From Methanoculleus sp. (GTDB lineage Archaea > Halobacteriota > Methanomicrobia > Methanomicrobiales > Methanoculleaceae), in contig JASGMC010000003.1 of NCBI GenBank assembly GCA_030156625.1, forward strand, positions 1-54,487: a stretch of DNA of 54,487 nucleotides, read 5' to 3'. Positions 8,741-17,059 of this stretch are shown here, in pieces (the first letter of the stretch is position 1; the number at the start of each line of letters is the position of its first letter). The notes under the pieces were generated by a model that saw nothing but the letters and a program-made list of their open reading frames with translations, was not told where the DNA came from and did not search any database. Made by a program: the position numbers and the translations under genes.

Positions 8741-9034
8741 TTACTTCCGGCGTGCAGCAAGCTCGTCGAGCACGTCCGTCACGTCGATGCCCGATGCCTG
8801 GAGCGCCACCAGGAGGTGGAAGAGGAGGTCGGCCGCTTCGGAGGCCGTCCGCTCAGGAACCTGGTTCTTGGCGGCCAGGATGAACTCGACCGCCTCTTCA
8901 CCGACCTTTTCAAGGGATTTGTCGACTCCCTTCCGGTGTGTCAGGACGGAGCTGACGTAACTCTCGGCCGACGGGTGCTCCGCCCGGTCCTGAATGACCT
9001 GCCAGACTTCTTCGAGGATCTTCCAGTCACGCAT
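8741..9034 (-). CDS. hisE: Phosphoribosyl-ATP pyrophosphatase
   Basis: The 97-residue product is HisE, which removes pyrophosphate from phosphoribosyl-ATP in the second step of histidine synthesis. The all-alpha NTP-pyrophosphatase fold is visible as LEEVWQVIQ, the ligand block EKVGEEAVEFILAAKN and SEAADLLFHLLVAL, whose Glu/Asp residues bind magnesium. ATG 9034 has GGAG at nine bases; ATG 9040 and TTG 9043 are too close to that site. The start overlaps the end of the NusA-like gene by 8 bases, so the pair is one operon. No other his gene is near, which is usual for scattered archaeal his genes. Confidence 0.92.
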   Translation of the reverse strand: MRDWKILEEVWQVIQDRAEHPSAESYVSSVLTHRKGVDKSLEKVGEEAVEFILAAKNQVPERTASEAADLLFHLLVALQASGIDVTDVLDELAARRK

Positions 9035-9467
9035 GGACATCAACTCCTTCGAGCACCTCGCCGAGTTCCGTATCGAAGTACCGGGAGAGGAGGAGCCGTG
9101 CCTTCTCGATGGTGCATCCGCCTTTCCCTATGGCGATACCGAGATCATTCTTACTGATATACACCGTGAGCCTCCCGTCGTCTCCTTTCCCGACCCCAAG
9201 GACGTCTGCCGGTTTAAACGCGTTTCTCGTGAACGTCTCGATCTCGGGAGAATATTCGACCATCTCGATGCGTTTCCCGAGGACCCGCTGCATCTTCCGG
9301 ATATTGTTTCCCTTCCGACCGATAGCGAGGCCCATATCTCCTTCTTTTATGAGGTATATTATGCGGTCGAAACGCTCGTCGATGATGCAGTCCAGTGCGG
9401 TAGCCCGGGTAAGGATTCTCAACTCTTCGATATATCGTCGCTCTTTAAAGCATATGGTTCGTATCAT
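9027..9467 (-). CDS. NusA-like transcription factor with two KH domains
   Basis: The 146-residue protein corresponds to the archaeal NusA-like family, which consists only of the two KH RNA-binding domains. The GxxG loops are clear: LAIGRKGNNIRKMQ at about residue 50 and IAIGKGGCTIEKA at about 115. It is expected to bind nascent RNA and RNA polymerase and affect termination or pausing. In many archaea this gene sits in the RNA polymerase/ribosomal protein cluster; here it is with hisE. ATG 9467 matches the family N-terminus (MIRTICFKERRYIEE), with GGGGA ten bases before. TATA-like sequence (ATATATAT) lies at about 9517-9526 on the opposite strand notation. Confidence 0.9.
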   Translation of the reverse strand: MIRTICFKERRYIEELRILTRATALDCIIDERFDRIIYLIKEGDMGLAIGRKGNNIRKMQRVLGKRIEMVEYSPEIETFTRNAFKPADVLGVGKGDDGRLTVYISKNDLGIAIGKGGCTIEKARLLLSRYFDTELGEVLEGVDVHA

Positions 9468-9557
9468 TGAAGCAGTCCCCAATGGGAATGATGCGGTATG
9501 ATATAGTCGCTGGGGGGATATATATCTGAGTACTCCGGGCATTCGGGGAGCGCCCGT

Positions 9558-11015
9558 CTAGCACTTCTGCAGGATCACCTTTATTGCCGCCCCTTCCTCC
9601 GGTTTCCCGGGCACCCGGTCCGCCGCCCATACCCGCCCGCCGTACTGGTTTACGAGGGTCTTGACGATGTGAAGCCCAAGCCCCCTGCTCCCGGATGCGG
9701 TTTTGCTTCCCTCATGGCTGAAGCGATCGAAGATGTTTGGCTTTAAGTGATCCGGTATGCCGATTCCGGTATCGGCGACGGTAAGCGTCACGATCTCTGC
9801 GGTTTCCATGACGGATATCTCGATACGGACCTTCATGCCGCCGAACTTGATGCTGTTGCTGATCAGGTTGGATACGATATGTTCAAGGAGGGGGTTTGCC
9901 CAGACCATGTGACTTTCCGGCTCGTACCTGATATCGATGCCTGCATACCGTTGTATCTGGCCGCGGATGATGCTGTCGAGGTCGGTCGGCTCCAGGCGGA
10001 TGCGGTGTTTGTTGAGCGTGGTTAAGAGTTCGACGTTTTTGATGACGTTGATCCCCTGCTCGACCGTGTTCTTGACCCGCTGAGCGAGTTCCGCCTCCTC
10101 GCCGGAGAGCCGTTCCCGGAGCATCTCGATGATCGTTGCCGCGACCATGCTGGTGTTGTAGATGTCGGTGCCGAGCAGGTCGAGGTAGAGGCTGGAGAGC
10201 TGGCTCGTCCGTTCGCAGACAAGATCCCTGGAGATGTCCCGGCCGACCCCGGTGGCGGCCACGATCTTCCCGGCGCTGCTGTGCAGGGGATGCATGGTGA
10301 TCTGGAACGACCGCGCCTCACCGCGCCACGCAAATGTCCGGGTCTCCGATACCGCCTCTCCCGCCTCGATGACCCGGTGCGCAGCCCCGGCCAGGAAGTC
10401 CGCCTCCTCCGCCGGAAACAGGGCGTGGGGTGACTTGCCTGCGATTTCGTCCGGGTCTATGCCCAGGTTCCGGGCGCCGGTCCAGTAGAACTGGGTGAAG
10501 ATGCCATCCCGGTTGAGCGTGAATATCATGTCGGGGAGAGTTTTCGCCAGGATCTGCACCTGCTCGTCCGGCGCCCCGCGAGAATCTTCCGGAGCGTCCC
10601 GGATGGTCTCGACCGCACCGATCTGCTGGCCGGTGGTATCGTAAAGAGGGGCGGCCATACAGACAACCTCCCTGCCGGATGCCGGAGGGATGCACGATCT
10701 GGCGAGCAACTCTTCGCCCTGGCGGGACAGCAGGTGATAATGGTCTTTCCCGGCATCGCTGTGAGTCAGGATGGAGTTCGCCAGTGTGGGGCACATCTCA
10801 CCGAACAATGCCTTCCCATGGATGTAGCCCCCTTTCCCTACTATGTCCTCTGCCGAAACGCCGGTATATCGTTCCATGCTGTCGTTCCAGATGACTACCC
10901 GCCCCTCGCAGTCGAGAACGAGCGCCGGCTGCTGGATGTGATCGAAGATACTCACGGGTATCTGGCTGCGATTCATGGACTCCCTGACTCTTTCCTGATT
11001 CATCTTCACATGCAT
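9558..11015 (-). CDS. PAS-domain sensor kinase lacking the phospho-acceptor His
   Basis: The product (about 485 residues) has two PAS domains (about 15-125, LVLDCEGRVVIWNDSMERYT; and about 150-260, MIFTLNRDGIFTQFYWTG), a dimerisation-like helix pair, and a C-terminal HATPase_c domain with N box HIVSNLISNSIKF, G1 ADTGIGIP and G2 GSRGLGLHIVKTL. Methanomicrobial kinases of this type carry a DLMGHDINN-like acceptor motif; here it reads DLLGTDIYN, with Thr for His. Autophosphorylation at the usual residue is thus not possible. It is soluble, with no membrane helices. The start is uncertain: ATG 11015, 11003 and 10976 are possible. It lies 90 bases upstream of the nusA-like gene on the same strand. 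Confidence 0.82.
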   Translation of the reverse strand: MHVKMNQERVRESMNRSQIPVSIFDHIQQPALVLDCEGRVVIWNDSMERYTGVSAEDIVGKGGYIHGKALFGEMCPTLANSILTHSDAGKDHYHLLSRQGEELLARSCIPPASGREVVCMAAPLYDTTGQQIGAVETIRDAPEDSRGAPDEQVQILAKTLPDMIFTLNRDGIFTQFYWTGARNLGIDPDEIAGKSPHALFPAEEADFLAGAAHRVIEAGEAVSETRTFAWRGEARSFQITMHPLHSSAGKIVAATGVGRDISRDLVCERTSQLSSLYLDLLGTDIYNTSMVAATIIEMLRERLSGEEAELAQRVKNTVEQGINVIKNVELLTTLNKHRIRLEPTDLDSIIRGQIQRYAGIDIRYEPESHMVWANPLLEHIVSNLISNSIKFGGMKVRIEISVMETAEIVTLTVADTGIGIPDHLKPNIFDRFSHEGSKTASGSRGLGLHIVKTLVNQYGGRVWAADRVPGKPEEGAAIKVILQKC

Positions 11016-11399
11016 CCCCCGTGAACAACGCTCGTCCCCACAATACCGCGAGAAAACCCCGCTTCTGGATATCCTGGTTAAATCCTCCGCGCAGGCATGT
11101 ACGGGCCCCCTCACTTATCTCCGCCAGGGACAAACGCGCTGGAGAAGTTTCTGAAATCGTCGCTTAAAAGAGTGTCCATGTATCTTCTGCAAAATATACT
11201 GTCCAATGGATTTATTATTTATACCTTCCCAGGTTGCTCCCACCCGGAACAGCGCGTTTTGTCTCAACAGGTATGTTTTAAGCGGGTATACGGTTAAACA
11301 GTCAATTTAAACGGTTTTTCCGGATTGGATGCGGGAACGCGGAGGCCGGGAGTTGACGCCATTCCCGTAAGTTAATATTTGAGTATTTGCAGATCATAG
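11016..11399. other. Divergent intergenic region, no gene seen
   Basis: This 384-base stretch separates the minus-strand sensor kinase from the plus-strand DUF432 gene. It is richer in A+T than its surroundings around 11200-11300. AT-rich TATA-like candidates are at about 11213-11224 (minus direction, GTATAAATAATA) and 11304-11312. The plus promoter of DUF432 is listed separately. No open frame with family features is visible. Confidence 0.5.
11371..11380 (+). promoter_or_regulatory. TATA box for a leaderless DUF432-mscS transcript
   Basis: GTTAATATTT lies 20-29 bases before ATG 11400. With the usual archaeal spacing transcription would begin at or next to that ATG, and no ribosome binding site is present, so the mRNA is probably leaderless. 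Confidence 0.5.
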
Positions 11400-12107
11400 A
11401 TGATGTTCGGACGTTACAGAGACTCTTTTCGTCGTGAATGCGGCGACATTCTGGTAGAAGCCGAGAGCGTCGACGGTCTTCTGACCTACCGGCGCAGGTG
11501 CGAAGGGCAGACGTTCGAGCGGATCCTGGTCTCGAAGACGGGGGAGGTGGTCATCAATCCGGTGGAGCCGGTCAACCTCCCCCAGGACATCACGGATTTC
11601 CTTCAGATTGAGTTTTCCCCGATGATCATCGAGCCCGGCGCCTCCCGAACGGTTTACCTGAAGTTTCCCATTGAGATCGGCGTGCTCGTGGAGTGTGCAC
11701 GGGATATCGAAGTGGTGGACGTCTTCGCTCCCGGCAGCCAGAAGTACACGCTTTATGGTTCGCCGACGAACGGGGTCATCACCCGATATTACGAGAGTGC
11801 GGTCTACCCGGAGGTCCCCCTGGTCGAGCCCTTCCGCGAGGGGGTGATGGAGTTTTCCATCCAGAACGCATACCGCGAGTGGGTGGAGGTTTCCCGGGTT
11901 GTCTTTGAGAGTACCGATATGAAGATCTACTACGGCGACTTCGTGGCGGCCGCCGCCAAGATGAAGATTCTCACCAAGACCATGGCGGAGACGGACTTCG
12001 TCGACGCGCCGCTCCGGCCCGGTATGGTGAAATCCGTCGAGCTGTATACTGCCCGCAAGATCCCGGCTATCGACCGCGGATACCTGATGGAGTGGGGGCT
12101 CTCATGA
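11400..12107 (+). CDS. DUF432 family protein, partner of MscS
   Basis: The 235-residue soluble protein resembles the archaeal DUF432 family, recognisable by the long beta-rich body (VVINPVEPVNLPQDITDFLQ, RTVYLKFPIEIGV, YTLYGSPTNGVITRYYES) and its position directly before an mscS gene. No function is established for the family. The stop overlaps the mscS ATG as ATGA, so the proteins are made together and may interact; a cytosolic cap or modulator for the channel is an inference. ATG 11400 or 11403 could start translation; a leaderless mRNA from the TATA box at 11371 favours 11400. Confidence 0.7.
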   Translation: MMFGRYRDSFRRECGDILVEAESVDGLLTYRRRCEGQTFERILVSKTGEVVINPVEPVNLPQDITDFLQIEFSPMIIEPGASRTVYLKFPIEIGVLVECARDIEVVDVFAPGSQKYTLYGSPTNGVITRYYESAVYPEVPLVEPFREGVMEFSIQNAYREWVEVSRVVFESTDMKIYYGDFVAAAAKMKILTKTMAETDFVDAPLRPGMVKSVELYTARKIPAIDRGYLMEWGLS

Positions 12108-12955
12108 CATTCAATGCGACCGAGATCCTGGAGATACCCGTCGGCGTCGGCGATATCACCATCGGGAACCTCCTGTATTTCGTCATCATCCTCACGCTCG
12201 GCGTTATCGTCGCAAAAATTGTCTCAATAAATGTCCGGAGAGTTCTTTCGGAGCGGCTGCCCAAAAACGAGCGCGAGTTGCTCACGAAACTGATCTATTA
12301 CGGGATCATAATCTGGGCGTTCGTCATCGCTCTCCCGCAGCTCAACTTCGACCTCTCCGGCCTCCTGGTTGCCGGAGGGATCGCCGGTCTCGTCATCGGG
12401 TTTGCGAGCCAGAGCGTTGTCTCCAACCTGGTCTCCGGCCTCTTCCTCATGTTCGAGCACCCGATCAAGATCGGCGACAACATCAACGTCGCGGACATCA
12501 GCGGGAGTGTCGAGGATATCCGCGTCCTCTCGACCGTCGTCAAGACGTACGACGGGATCTATGTCAGGATCCCGAACGAGACGGTATTCACCTCGAACAT
12601 CACCAACTACGTCCACAACGCAGCCCGGAGGTTCGAATACCAGATCGGCATCCGGTATGAGGACGATGCTGATGCGGCGATCCGGATCGCGAAGGAGGTA
12701 ATCGCGACCCATCCCTTCGCACTGAAGAGCCCGGCACCGTCGGTCTTCGTCGATAACCTCGGTGACAACAGCGTCAACCTGACTGTCTATATCTGGGCGC
12801 CGGCCCGGAACTGGTGGGACGTCAGGACGGACCTCCTCTTAAAGATCAAGCAGGCGCTCGAGGAGAACGGCATCGAGATACCCTTCCCGCAGCGCACCGT
12901 CTGGTTTGCGGACGGGCTCGAGGTGAAGGGCCGGTCTGGCGAGAGGGAAGAATAA
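12104..12955 (+). CDS. Small-conductance mechanosensitive channel (MscS family)
   Basis: The 283-residue protein has three N-terminal transmembrane helices (about residues 20-105) and the MscS pore signature in the third: GGIAGLVIGFASQSVVSNL followed by SGLFLMFEHPIKIGD. The C-terminal cytosolic part has the beta domain (VVKTYDGIYVRIPNE) and the alpha/beta vestibule domain. It should open under membrane tension and release solutes on osmotic downshock. ATG 12104 overlaps the DUF432 stop. A seven-T run begins four bases after the stop and probably ends the transcript. Confidence 0.92.
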   Translation: MTFNATEILEIPVGVGDITIGNLLYFVIILTLGVIVAKIVSINVRRVLSERLPKNERELLTKLIYYGIIIWAFVIALPQLNFDLSGLLVAGGIAGLVIGFASQSVVSNLVSGLFLMFEHPIKIGDNINVADISGSVEDIRVLSTVVKTYDGIYVRIPNETVFTSNITNYVHNAARRFEYQIGIRYEDDADAAIRIAKEVIATHPFALKSPAPSVFVDNLGDNSVNLTVYIWAPARNWWDVRTDLLLKIKQALEENGIEIPFPQRTVWFADGLEVKGRSGEREE

Positions 12956-12958
12956 CTC

Positions 12959-12965
12959 TTTTTTT
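12959..12965 (+). terminator. Oligo-T terminator after mscS
   Basis: Seven consecutive T residues start three bases after the mscS stop codon. Archaeal RNA polymerase terminates at such U-runs without needing a hairpin. Confidence 0.5.
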
Positions 12966-13398
12966 GGCCTTGTTGGAGGCCTTTCCCGGCTTTCTTCAGG
13001 AGGCTGCCCCTTGAACAGGCCCGGCTCTGCAGATCAGGCATTTTCACAATTGCAATGAATCCATAGGCCGATCTCTACAGGGTTTGCGTGATTCGAACCT
13101 GACGGTGCTCACACGTGACTTTTGATTGCGTCCCAGACACGGATTCCGAGGGGATATCGCGTCTGGGGGAGGGGCTGACGGGGAGGGGGGATGCTCCCCC
13201 CTCCCCCAATGGCGATACTCCCACGGTCCACTGCACCGTGATATTTCCTCGCTATGGTCACTCTGTTTGCCACACCTCACACCTTCGATACTCAAACTCC
13301 TGTCTCGAAACCTTTCTGGATTTCTCGAACTCCGGGCAGTCGCAGCCCCCTCAATTACGATCCCGAAGACCCGAACAGGGTTCCAACGCGCCCTTTTT
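12966..13398. other. Non-coding stretch with repeats
   Basis: No gene is seen between mscS and the convergent MBL-fold gene. The stretch holds a perfect 12-base hairpin (13180-13206) followed by a box shared with 19085-19140, a CGAACCTGACGGTGCTCA segment at about 13094 related in inverted layout to 19017-19033, and a relative of the left-edge repeat at about 13301-13335. It appears to be a collection site for small dispersed repeats. Confidence 0.6.
13180..13234. repeat. Dispersed hairpin repeat, copy 1
   Basis: GGGGAGGGGGGA (13180-13191) and its exact reverse complement (13195-13206) form a 12-base stem with a TGC loop. It is followed at 13213 by CGATACTCCCACGGTCCA. The same order, hairpin of G and C runs then CGATATTCCCACGGTCCA, recurs at 19085-19128. 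No T-run follows, so it is not a simple terminator. Confidence 0.7.
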
Positions 13399-14061
13399 TC
13401 AGACCCGGTGCACCTGCCCGACGCCCCCCGGCCGGAAAGACTCCGGATACCGCTCTGCGAGTTCTGCGATCTTGTCGGTACAGTGCGATGCCGAGAGGTA
13501 CGTCACCCCGGCGAGCGCATCGATATCCTCGCCGGTGACGGTGTGCAGCCCCCCGATAACGCCCCATACCCTGCCTTCCCGGGAGACCCGGTCGATGATC
13601 CGGCTGATATGGGGGTGCGCGCACCCGGTGACGACCAGGTAGCCGTCCGGAACGGTTACCGCGAGCGACTGCTCCCGGATGCCGGTCCCGAGCGGGCCGG
13701 TCACGGCGATGCCGTCGGCGATCCCGGTCCACTCGCGGACGATCCGCGGTTTTGTGTACTCCCGGATCAGCCCGAGCGTCTGCACGGAGAAAGCGTCGTG
13801 GACGAAGACTTCTACCGACGGACTCGCATCAAGGACCGCCGTGATGCCGCCGATGTGGTCGTGGTGGTCGTGGGAGAGGACGAGGTACCTGATGGACGCG
13901 GGATCGATGCCGAGCATCCGCATGTTTGCGAGAAGGACGTCGCCGTGTTCTCCGGTATCAAAGAGCAGGCCCGCCTCCTCTATCAGGCAGGAGAACCCCC
14001 AGTCCGTCGTGAGCCCTTCCCGGCAGGGGATGTTGTTGTAGACTTCGGTTATCGTAAGCAT
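13399..14061 (-). CDS. MBL-fold metallo-hydrolase (MptE/7,8-dihydropterin synthase-like)
   Basis: The 220-residue protein has the metallo-beta-lactamase signature SHDHHDHIGG at about residues 63-72, plus GCAHPHI and GGLHT further metal-binding motifs and a late ASHC. This arrangement fits the archaeal subfamily often annotated as 7,8-dihydropterin-6-methyl-4-(ribofuranosyl)aminobenzene-phosphate synthase, related to MJ0301. That reaction belongs to tetrahydromethanopterin synthesis but the annotation of the subfamily is broad, so the substrate is uncertain. The ATG is preceded by GGAG at six bases. It is separated by 130 bases from the SIMPL gene upstream on the same strand. Confidence 0.75.
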   Translation of the reverse strand: MLTITEVYNNIPCREGLTTDWGFSCLIEEAGLLFDTGEHGDVLLANMRMLGIDPASIRYLVLSHDHHDHIGGITAVLDASPSVEVFVHDAFSVQTLGLIREYTKPRIVREWTGIADGIAVTGPLGTGIREQSLAVTVPDGYLVVTGCAHPHISRIIDRVSREGRVWGVIGGLHTVTGEDIDALAGVTYLSASHCTDKIAELAERYPESFRPGGVGQVHRV

Positions 14062-14194
14062 GAGAGACTCCGGTATTCCGGTCTCTCTTCCCCGGAGATT
14101 ATGCTTCCCGATGGGGCAGGCGGGAGTGAGGTGATGGTCCGGGGTTCGGAGCGCCCCGGACCTGCAGACGAAAAAGAGGAGCGGGAGAAGGGAA

Positions 14195-14932
14195 CTACGA
14201 GATGACGTAGGTGATCGAGACGGTGGCGGTCACGTCGATCTCGCCGGCCTCGAGCGGGGTCGGGACAGCCGAGCCCGCCGTCATCTCCATGCCCGAGTAG
14301 CGGCTGTCGTAGGCCAGAGGCACGTAGTTGTTCCCGACGTTGACCTCTTTGACGTCGACGATGGTCTTGCCGATGGCTGCGGCGACCGCGTCGGCGTCGC
14401 CCCGCGCCTGCGTTACCGCGGCGGTCAGCGCCTGCGACCGGAACTCCTGCTGCTTTGCATCGCTCAGGGTGAACGAGAACCGGTTAACCCTGTTTGCGCC
14501 GTTTTCGACCGCGAGATCGACGATCTCCCCGGCACGGCCCACGTCGTTCAGCGTGACCTCGAGGGTGTTGATCACCCGGTAGTATTTGACTCTGGCGGTT
14601 GTCAGGCCCTTGCTGTCGCTCTCGGTTATCGGGATGATGTTATAGGCGGCGGTCCTGATGTCCTTCTCCGGGATGCCGGCATTCTTCAGGGCGTTGACCA
14701 CGGCATCCATTCTCTGGGCGTTCTGCTGCTGTGCTGTCGCAACATCGGTGTTCTCGGTCTCGACCGCGAATACGATGACGGCCTGGTCGGGCGTTGTCGT
14801 CACTTTGCCCGTGCCGGATACGTGGATCAGTTTATCCCTGGATTCCTCCGGCAACTGTGCGGTGACGTTGCCGATCACCGCGGTGCAGAGGACCATCAGG
14901 GCGATCCCCAGAAGTGCTGCTTTTCCTCGCAT
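14195..14932 (-). CDS. Exported SIMPL-domain (DUF541) protein
   Basis: The 245-residue product has an N-terminal signal peptide (RGKAALLGIALMVLCTAVIG) and one SIMPL/DUF541 domain, with the family start HVSGTGKVTTTPDQAVIVF and the NNYVPL and TATVSITYVI end. Bacterial homologues are periplasmic oligomers of unclear role; here it should lie outside the membrane. ATG 14932 is preferred over the in-frame TTG at 14941 because it starts directly at the signal peptide. A TATA-like GATATTTATTTT precedes it by about 30 bases on the minus strand (near 14960-14971). It appears monocistronic. Confidence 0.85.
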   Translation of the reverse strand: MRGKAALLGIALMVLCTAVIGNVTAQLPEESRDKLIHVSGTGKVTTTPDQAVIVFAVETENTDVATAQQQNAQRMDAVVNALKNAGIPEKDIRTAAYNIIPITESDSKGLTTARVKYYRVINTLEVTLNDVGRAGEIVDLAVENGANRVNRFSFTLSDAKQQEFRSQALTAAVTQARGDADAVAAAIGKTIVDVKEVNVGNNYVPLAYDSRYSGMEMTAGSAVPTPLEAGEIDVTATVSITYVIS

Positions 14933-15053
14933 AGGTACCAATCATCTCTTGATTTGGCGAAAATAAATATCTTGCTTTAACAACGAGAATTTTCGTAGTT
15001 TTAACCGGAGGAATCATGAAACCGAGCGTTTTAATCTCGTTTTCCGGCCCCCC

Positions 15054-15734
15054 TCACTCCCGGCCGGTCTTCGGCATCCACCCGGCCGCCGCCACCAGGC
15101 GGGCGATCAGGACGGCGATGTAGAGAGTTCCGCTCACGGTCTCGAGGACGGCGAGCGACCGGGCCTGGTCGGTGACCGGCGTGATGTCGCCGTAGCCGAG
15201 CGTCGCAAGGGTGACGAAACTGTAGTAGATGAACGTGGGAAAGGTGAAGGCGCCGTCTCCCGACTCGGCCGAGAACGACCCGGGATTGACGCTCTCGACG
15301 AGGCCGTAGGCGTTCGCCCAGGTCAGGCCCATGAGGAGGTAGACGGATACCGCCCCGTAGATGGTGTCGGTGGTGATCTGGCGTTCTCCGAGCACCCGCA
15401 GGAGGCCGACGAGCGCGGTGAAAGCGTAGAAGAGGAGCGTGAATATGCTCTCGGCGCTGCTAAAGATGGGGGTTCCGGTGATGACGTGGAGCCAGCCGAA
15501 GCCGAAGGCGGGGATCGCGAGGAGGACGGCGATCACGACCTGCCTCCGCCGATTGCTCACGGCGTAGACCCCGGTGATCAGGACGAAGGACGAGAGCACT
15601 TTCAGGGCGGCCGGGCCGGTCGGCCCTGCACTCACATAGGGGTAGACGGCGAGCAGGAGAATGAGGGATGCGAGCAGGTAGTGGAACTGCATCGCCCTGG
15701 CGCGGGCGAGGTACCGGGCGAGAAGGCCCTTCAC
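15054..15734 (-). CDS. Potassium channel family protein
   Basis: The 226-residue membrane protein has about six hydrophobic segments and, near residue 180, a pore loop with YYSFVTLATLGYGDITP, the K+ selectivity filter (TLGYGD). There is no cytosolic RCK/TrkA domain, so gating must come from elsewhere. The GTG start at 15734 overlaps the kinase stop as GTGA, with GGATGA six bases before, so it is translated together with the Ser/Thr kinase. A kinase-regulated potassium channel is the simplest reading of the operon (inference). The last helix is followed by only a short tail. Confidence 0.88.
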   Translation of the reverse strand: MKGLLARYLARARAMQFHYLLASLILLLAVYPYVSAGPTGPAALKVLSSFVLITGVYAVSNRRRQVVIAVLLAIPAFGFGWLHVITGTPIFSSAESIFTLLFYAFTALVGLLRVLGERQITTDTIYGAVSVYLLMGLTWANAYGLVESVNPGSFSAESGDGAFTFPTFIYYSFVTLATLGYGDITPVTDQARSLAVLETVSGTLYIAVLIARLVAAAGWMPKTGRE

Positions 15735-17059
15735 GATTCTTCATCCCCTGCGCCGCCTGTCACGGCCTTGATTGCATCGAGCACCTCTCCGGCGGACTGG
15801 TAACGGTCGGCAGGATCCTTTGCAAGGCACCGGAGGATGACCCGGTCGAATCCTGCGAATCCCGGATTGATCTCTCCGGGGGGGACCGGCTGCTCGTCGA
15901 GGGTTGCCCCGGCAAATCCGGCGAGGCTCTCGCGGGCGAAGGGAGCCTTCCCCGTCGCCATTTCGTAGAAGACAGCACCGAGCTGGTAGATGTCGGTCCG
16001 AGCATCGGTCCTGCCGAATCGCTCCGGGGCGATCTGCTCCGGGGCCGCATACGCGAGGGTGAACCCGGCGACGCTGGTATCCCGGCTTGCTGTCAGCGTC
16101 GTGCTCATGCCCCAGTCGGTGATCTTCGGCGTCGTCAGGTCGTCGGAGAGAAGGATGTTTCTCGGCTTGATATCCCGGTGGATCACGCCCCTCTCGTGGG
16201 CGTAGGCAAGCCCGGCGGCGATGCCTGCAGCGATGCGGGCGGCGGTCTCCACCGGAAGGGGTTTGTCCAGCTGCTCCAGGGTCCGGGGCAGAAACTCCAT
16301 CTCGACGAACGGTACCGGGAGGATGTTGACCGAGTAAACCGCCACGATATTTTCGTGAACGAGATCTTCCCAGAACCGCATCTCCTTCATGAAGGTCTTT
16401 CCCGTCGCCTCGTCGTAGGTGACCGGGATCTTCACCGCTACGGTTCGACGGTCATCGCGCCTGACCGCCGAGAAGACCTGTCCGAGCCCCCCTCTCCCGA
16501 CGAAGGCGACCCGTTCGTACCGCTCTGCAAGTTCGGGCGGGAACCCGGCAGGGTGGGAGAGCACGGTCCGGTAGGCATCGGGGAAGATGGTCGTGCCCGT
16601 CGGTGCTTCGCCGCCGGTATCCGGTACCCCCAGGTACCGGGTGCTGAGAACGAAGGCGCCGGCGAGCAGGATGAGGGCCAGGGCAGCCCAGGCCCAGGGG
16701 AACGGGTCAGTGACCGTCCGGCTGTTCTCTTCGGGCGCATCACTGCCCGTCCCGGTTTCCGTCGCCTCCGGCGTCGCTTCTGTCTGCTCCCCTTCCGGGG
16801 TATCGGCAGGCGTGACGGTCTCTTCGGGCGAGGGCAGAGGGGTGGGCGTCTCCTCCGGCGTATCCCTGGCCTTGTTCTGGCCGGGAGCGGCGCTTTTATC
16901 GTCGCCCGGGGTCTTTTCTGCAGATTCTATGCCCTGGGGAGAGGCGCTCGAGTGCTCCGGAGGTCCTCCCGCGCCCGAGACGGCGGGGCAGACGGCGGCG
17001 AGGAGCAGGGCAGTGACGAGGATCAGGACGGCCGCCCGTCCGGCCCGTTCAGGCGGCAC
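15731..17059 (-). CDS. Membrane-anchored Ser/Thr protein kinase (Hanks type)
   Basis: The product (about 442 residues) has a signal-like helix near the N-terminus (VLILVTALLLAAVCPAVSG), a Pro/Thr/Glu-rich extracytoplasmic segment of about 90 residues, a transmembrane helix (WAWAALALILLAGAFVL), and a cytosolic kinase domain. Kinase motifs: glycine loop VGRGGLGQVF, TVAVKIPV Lys, VIHRDIKPRNILL catalytic loop, TDWG in place of DFG, and YAAPEQIA. All catalytic residues are present, so it should be active. This layout resembles bacterial PknB-type receptors but with a low-complexity outer part in place of PASTA domains. The GTG at 17059 is chosen as the first start after the upstream FHA gene's main body; it overlaps that gene by 11 bases and has a poor ribosome site. 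Confidence 0.85.
   Translation of the reverse strand: MPPERAGRAAVLILVTALLLAAVCPAVSGAGGPPEHSSASPQGIESAEKTPGDDKSAAPGQNKARDTPEETPTPLPSPEETVTPADTPEGEQTEATPEATETGTGSDAPEENSRTVTDPFPWAWAALALILLAGAFVLSTRYLGVPDTGGEAPTGTTIFPDAYRTVLSHPAGFPPELAERYERVAFVGRGGLGQVFSAVRRDDRRTVAVKIPVTYDEATGKTFMKEMRFWEDLVHENIVAVYSVNILPVPFVEMEFLPRTLEQLDKPLPVETAARIAAGIAAGLAYAHERGVIHRDIKPRNILLSDDLTTPKITDWGMSTTLTASRDTSVAGFTLAYAAPEQIAPERFGRTDARTDIYQLGAVFYEMATGKAPFARESLAGFAGATLDEQPVPPGEINPGFAGFDRVILRCLAKDPADRYQSAGEVLDAIKAVTGGAGDEES

Noticed and set aside
13085-13110. tRNA-like T-arm (GGTTCGAATC on the minus strand)
   Set aside because: No matching acceptor or anticodon arms around it; it belongs to a small repeat shared with 19017.
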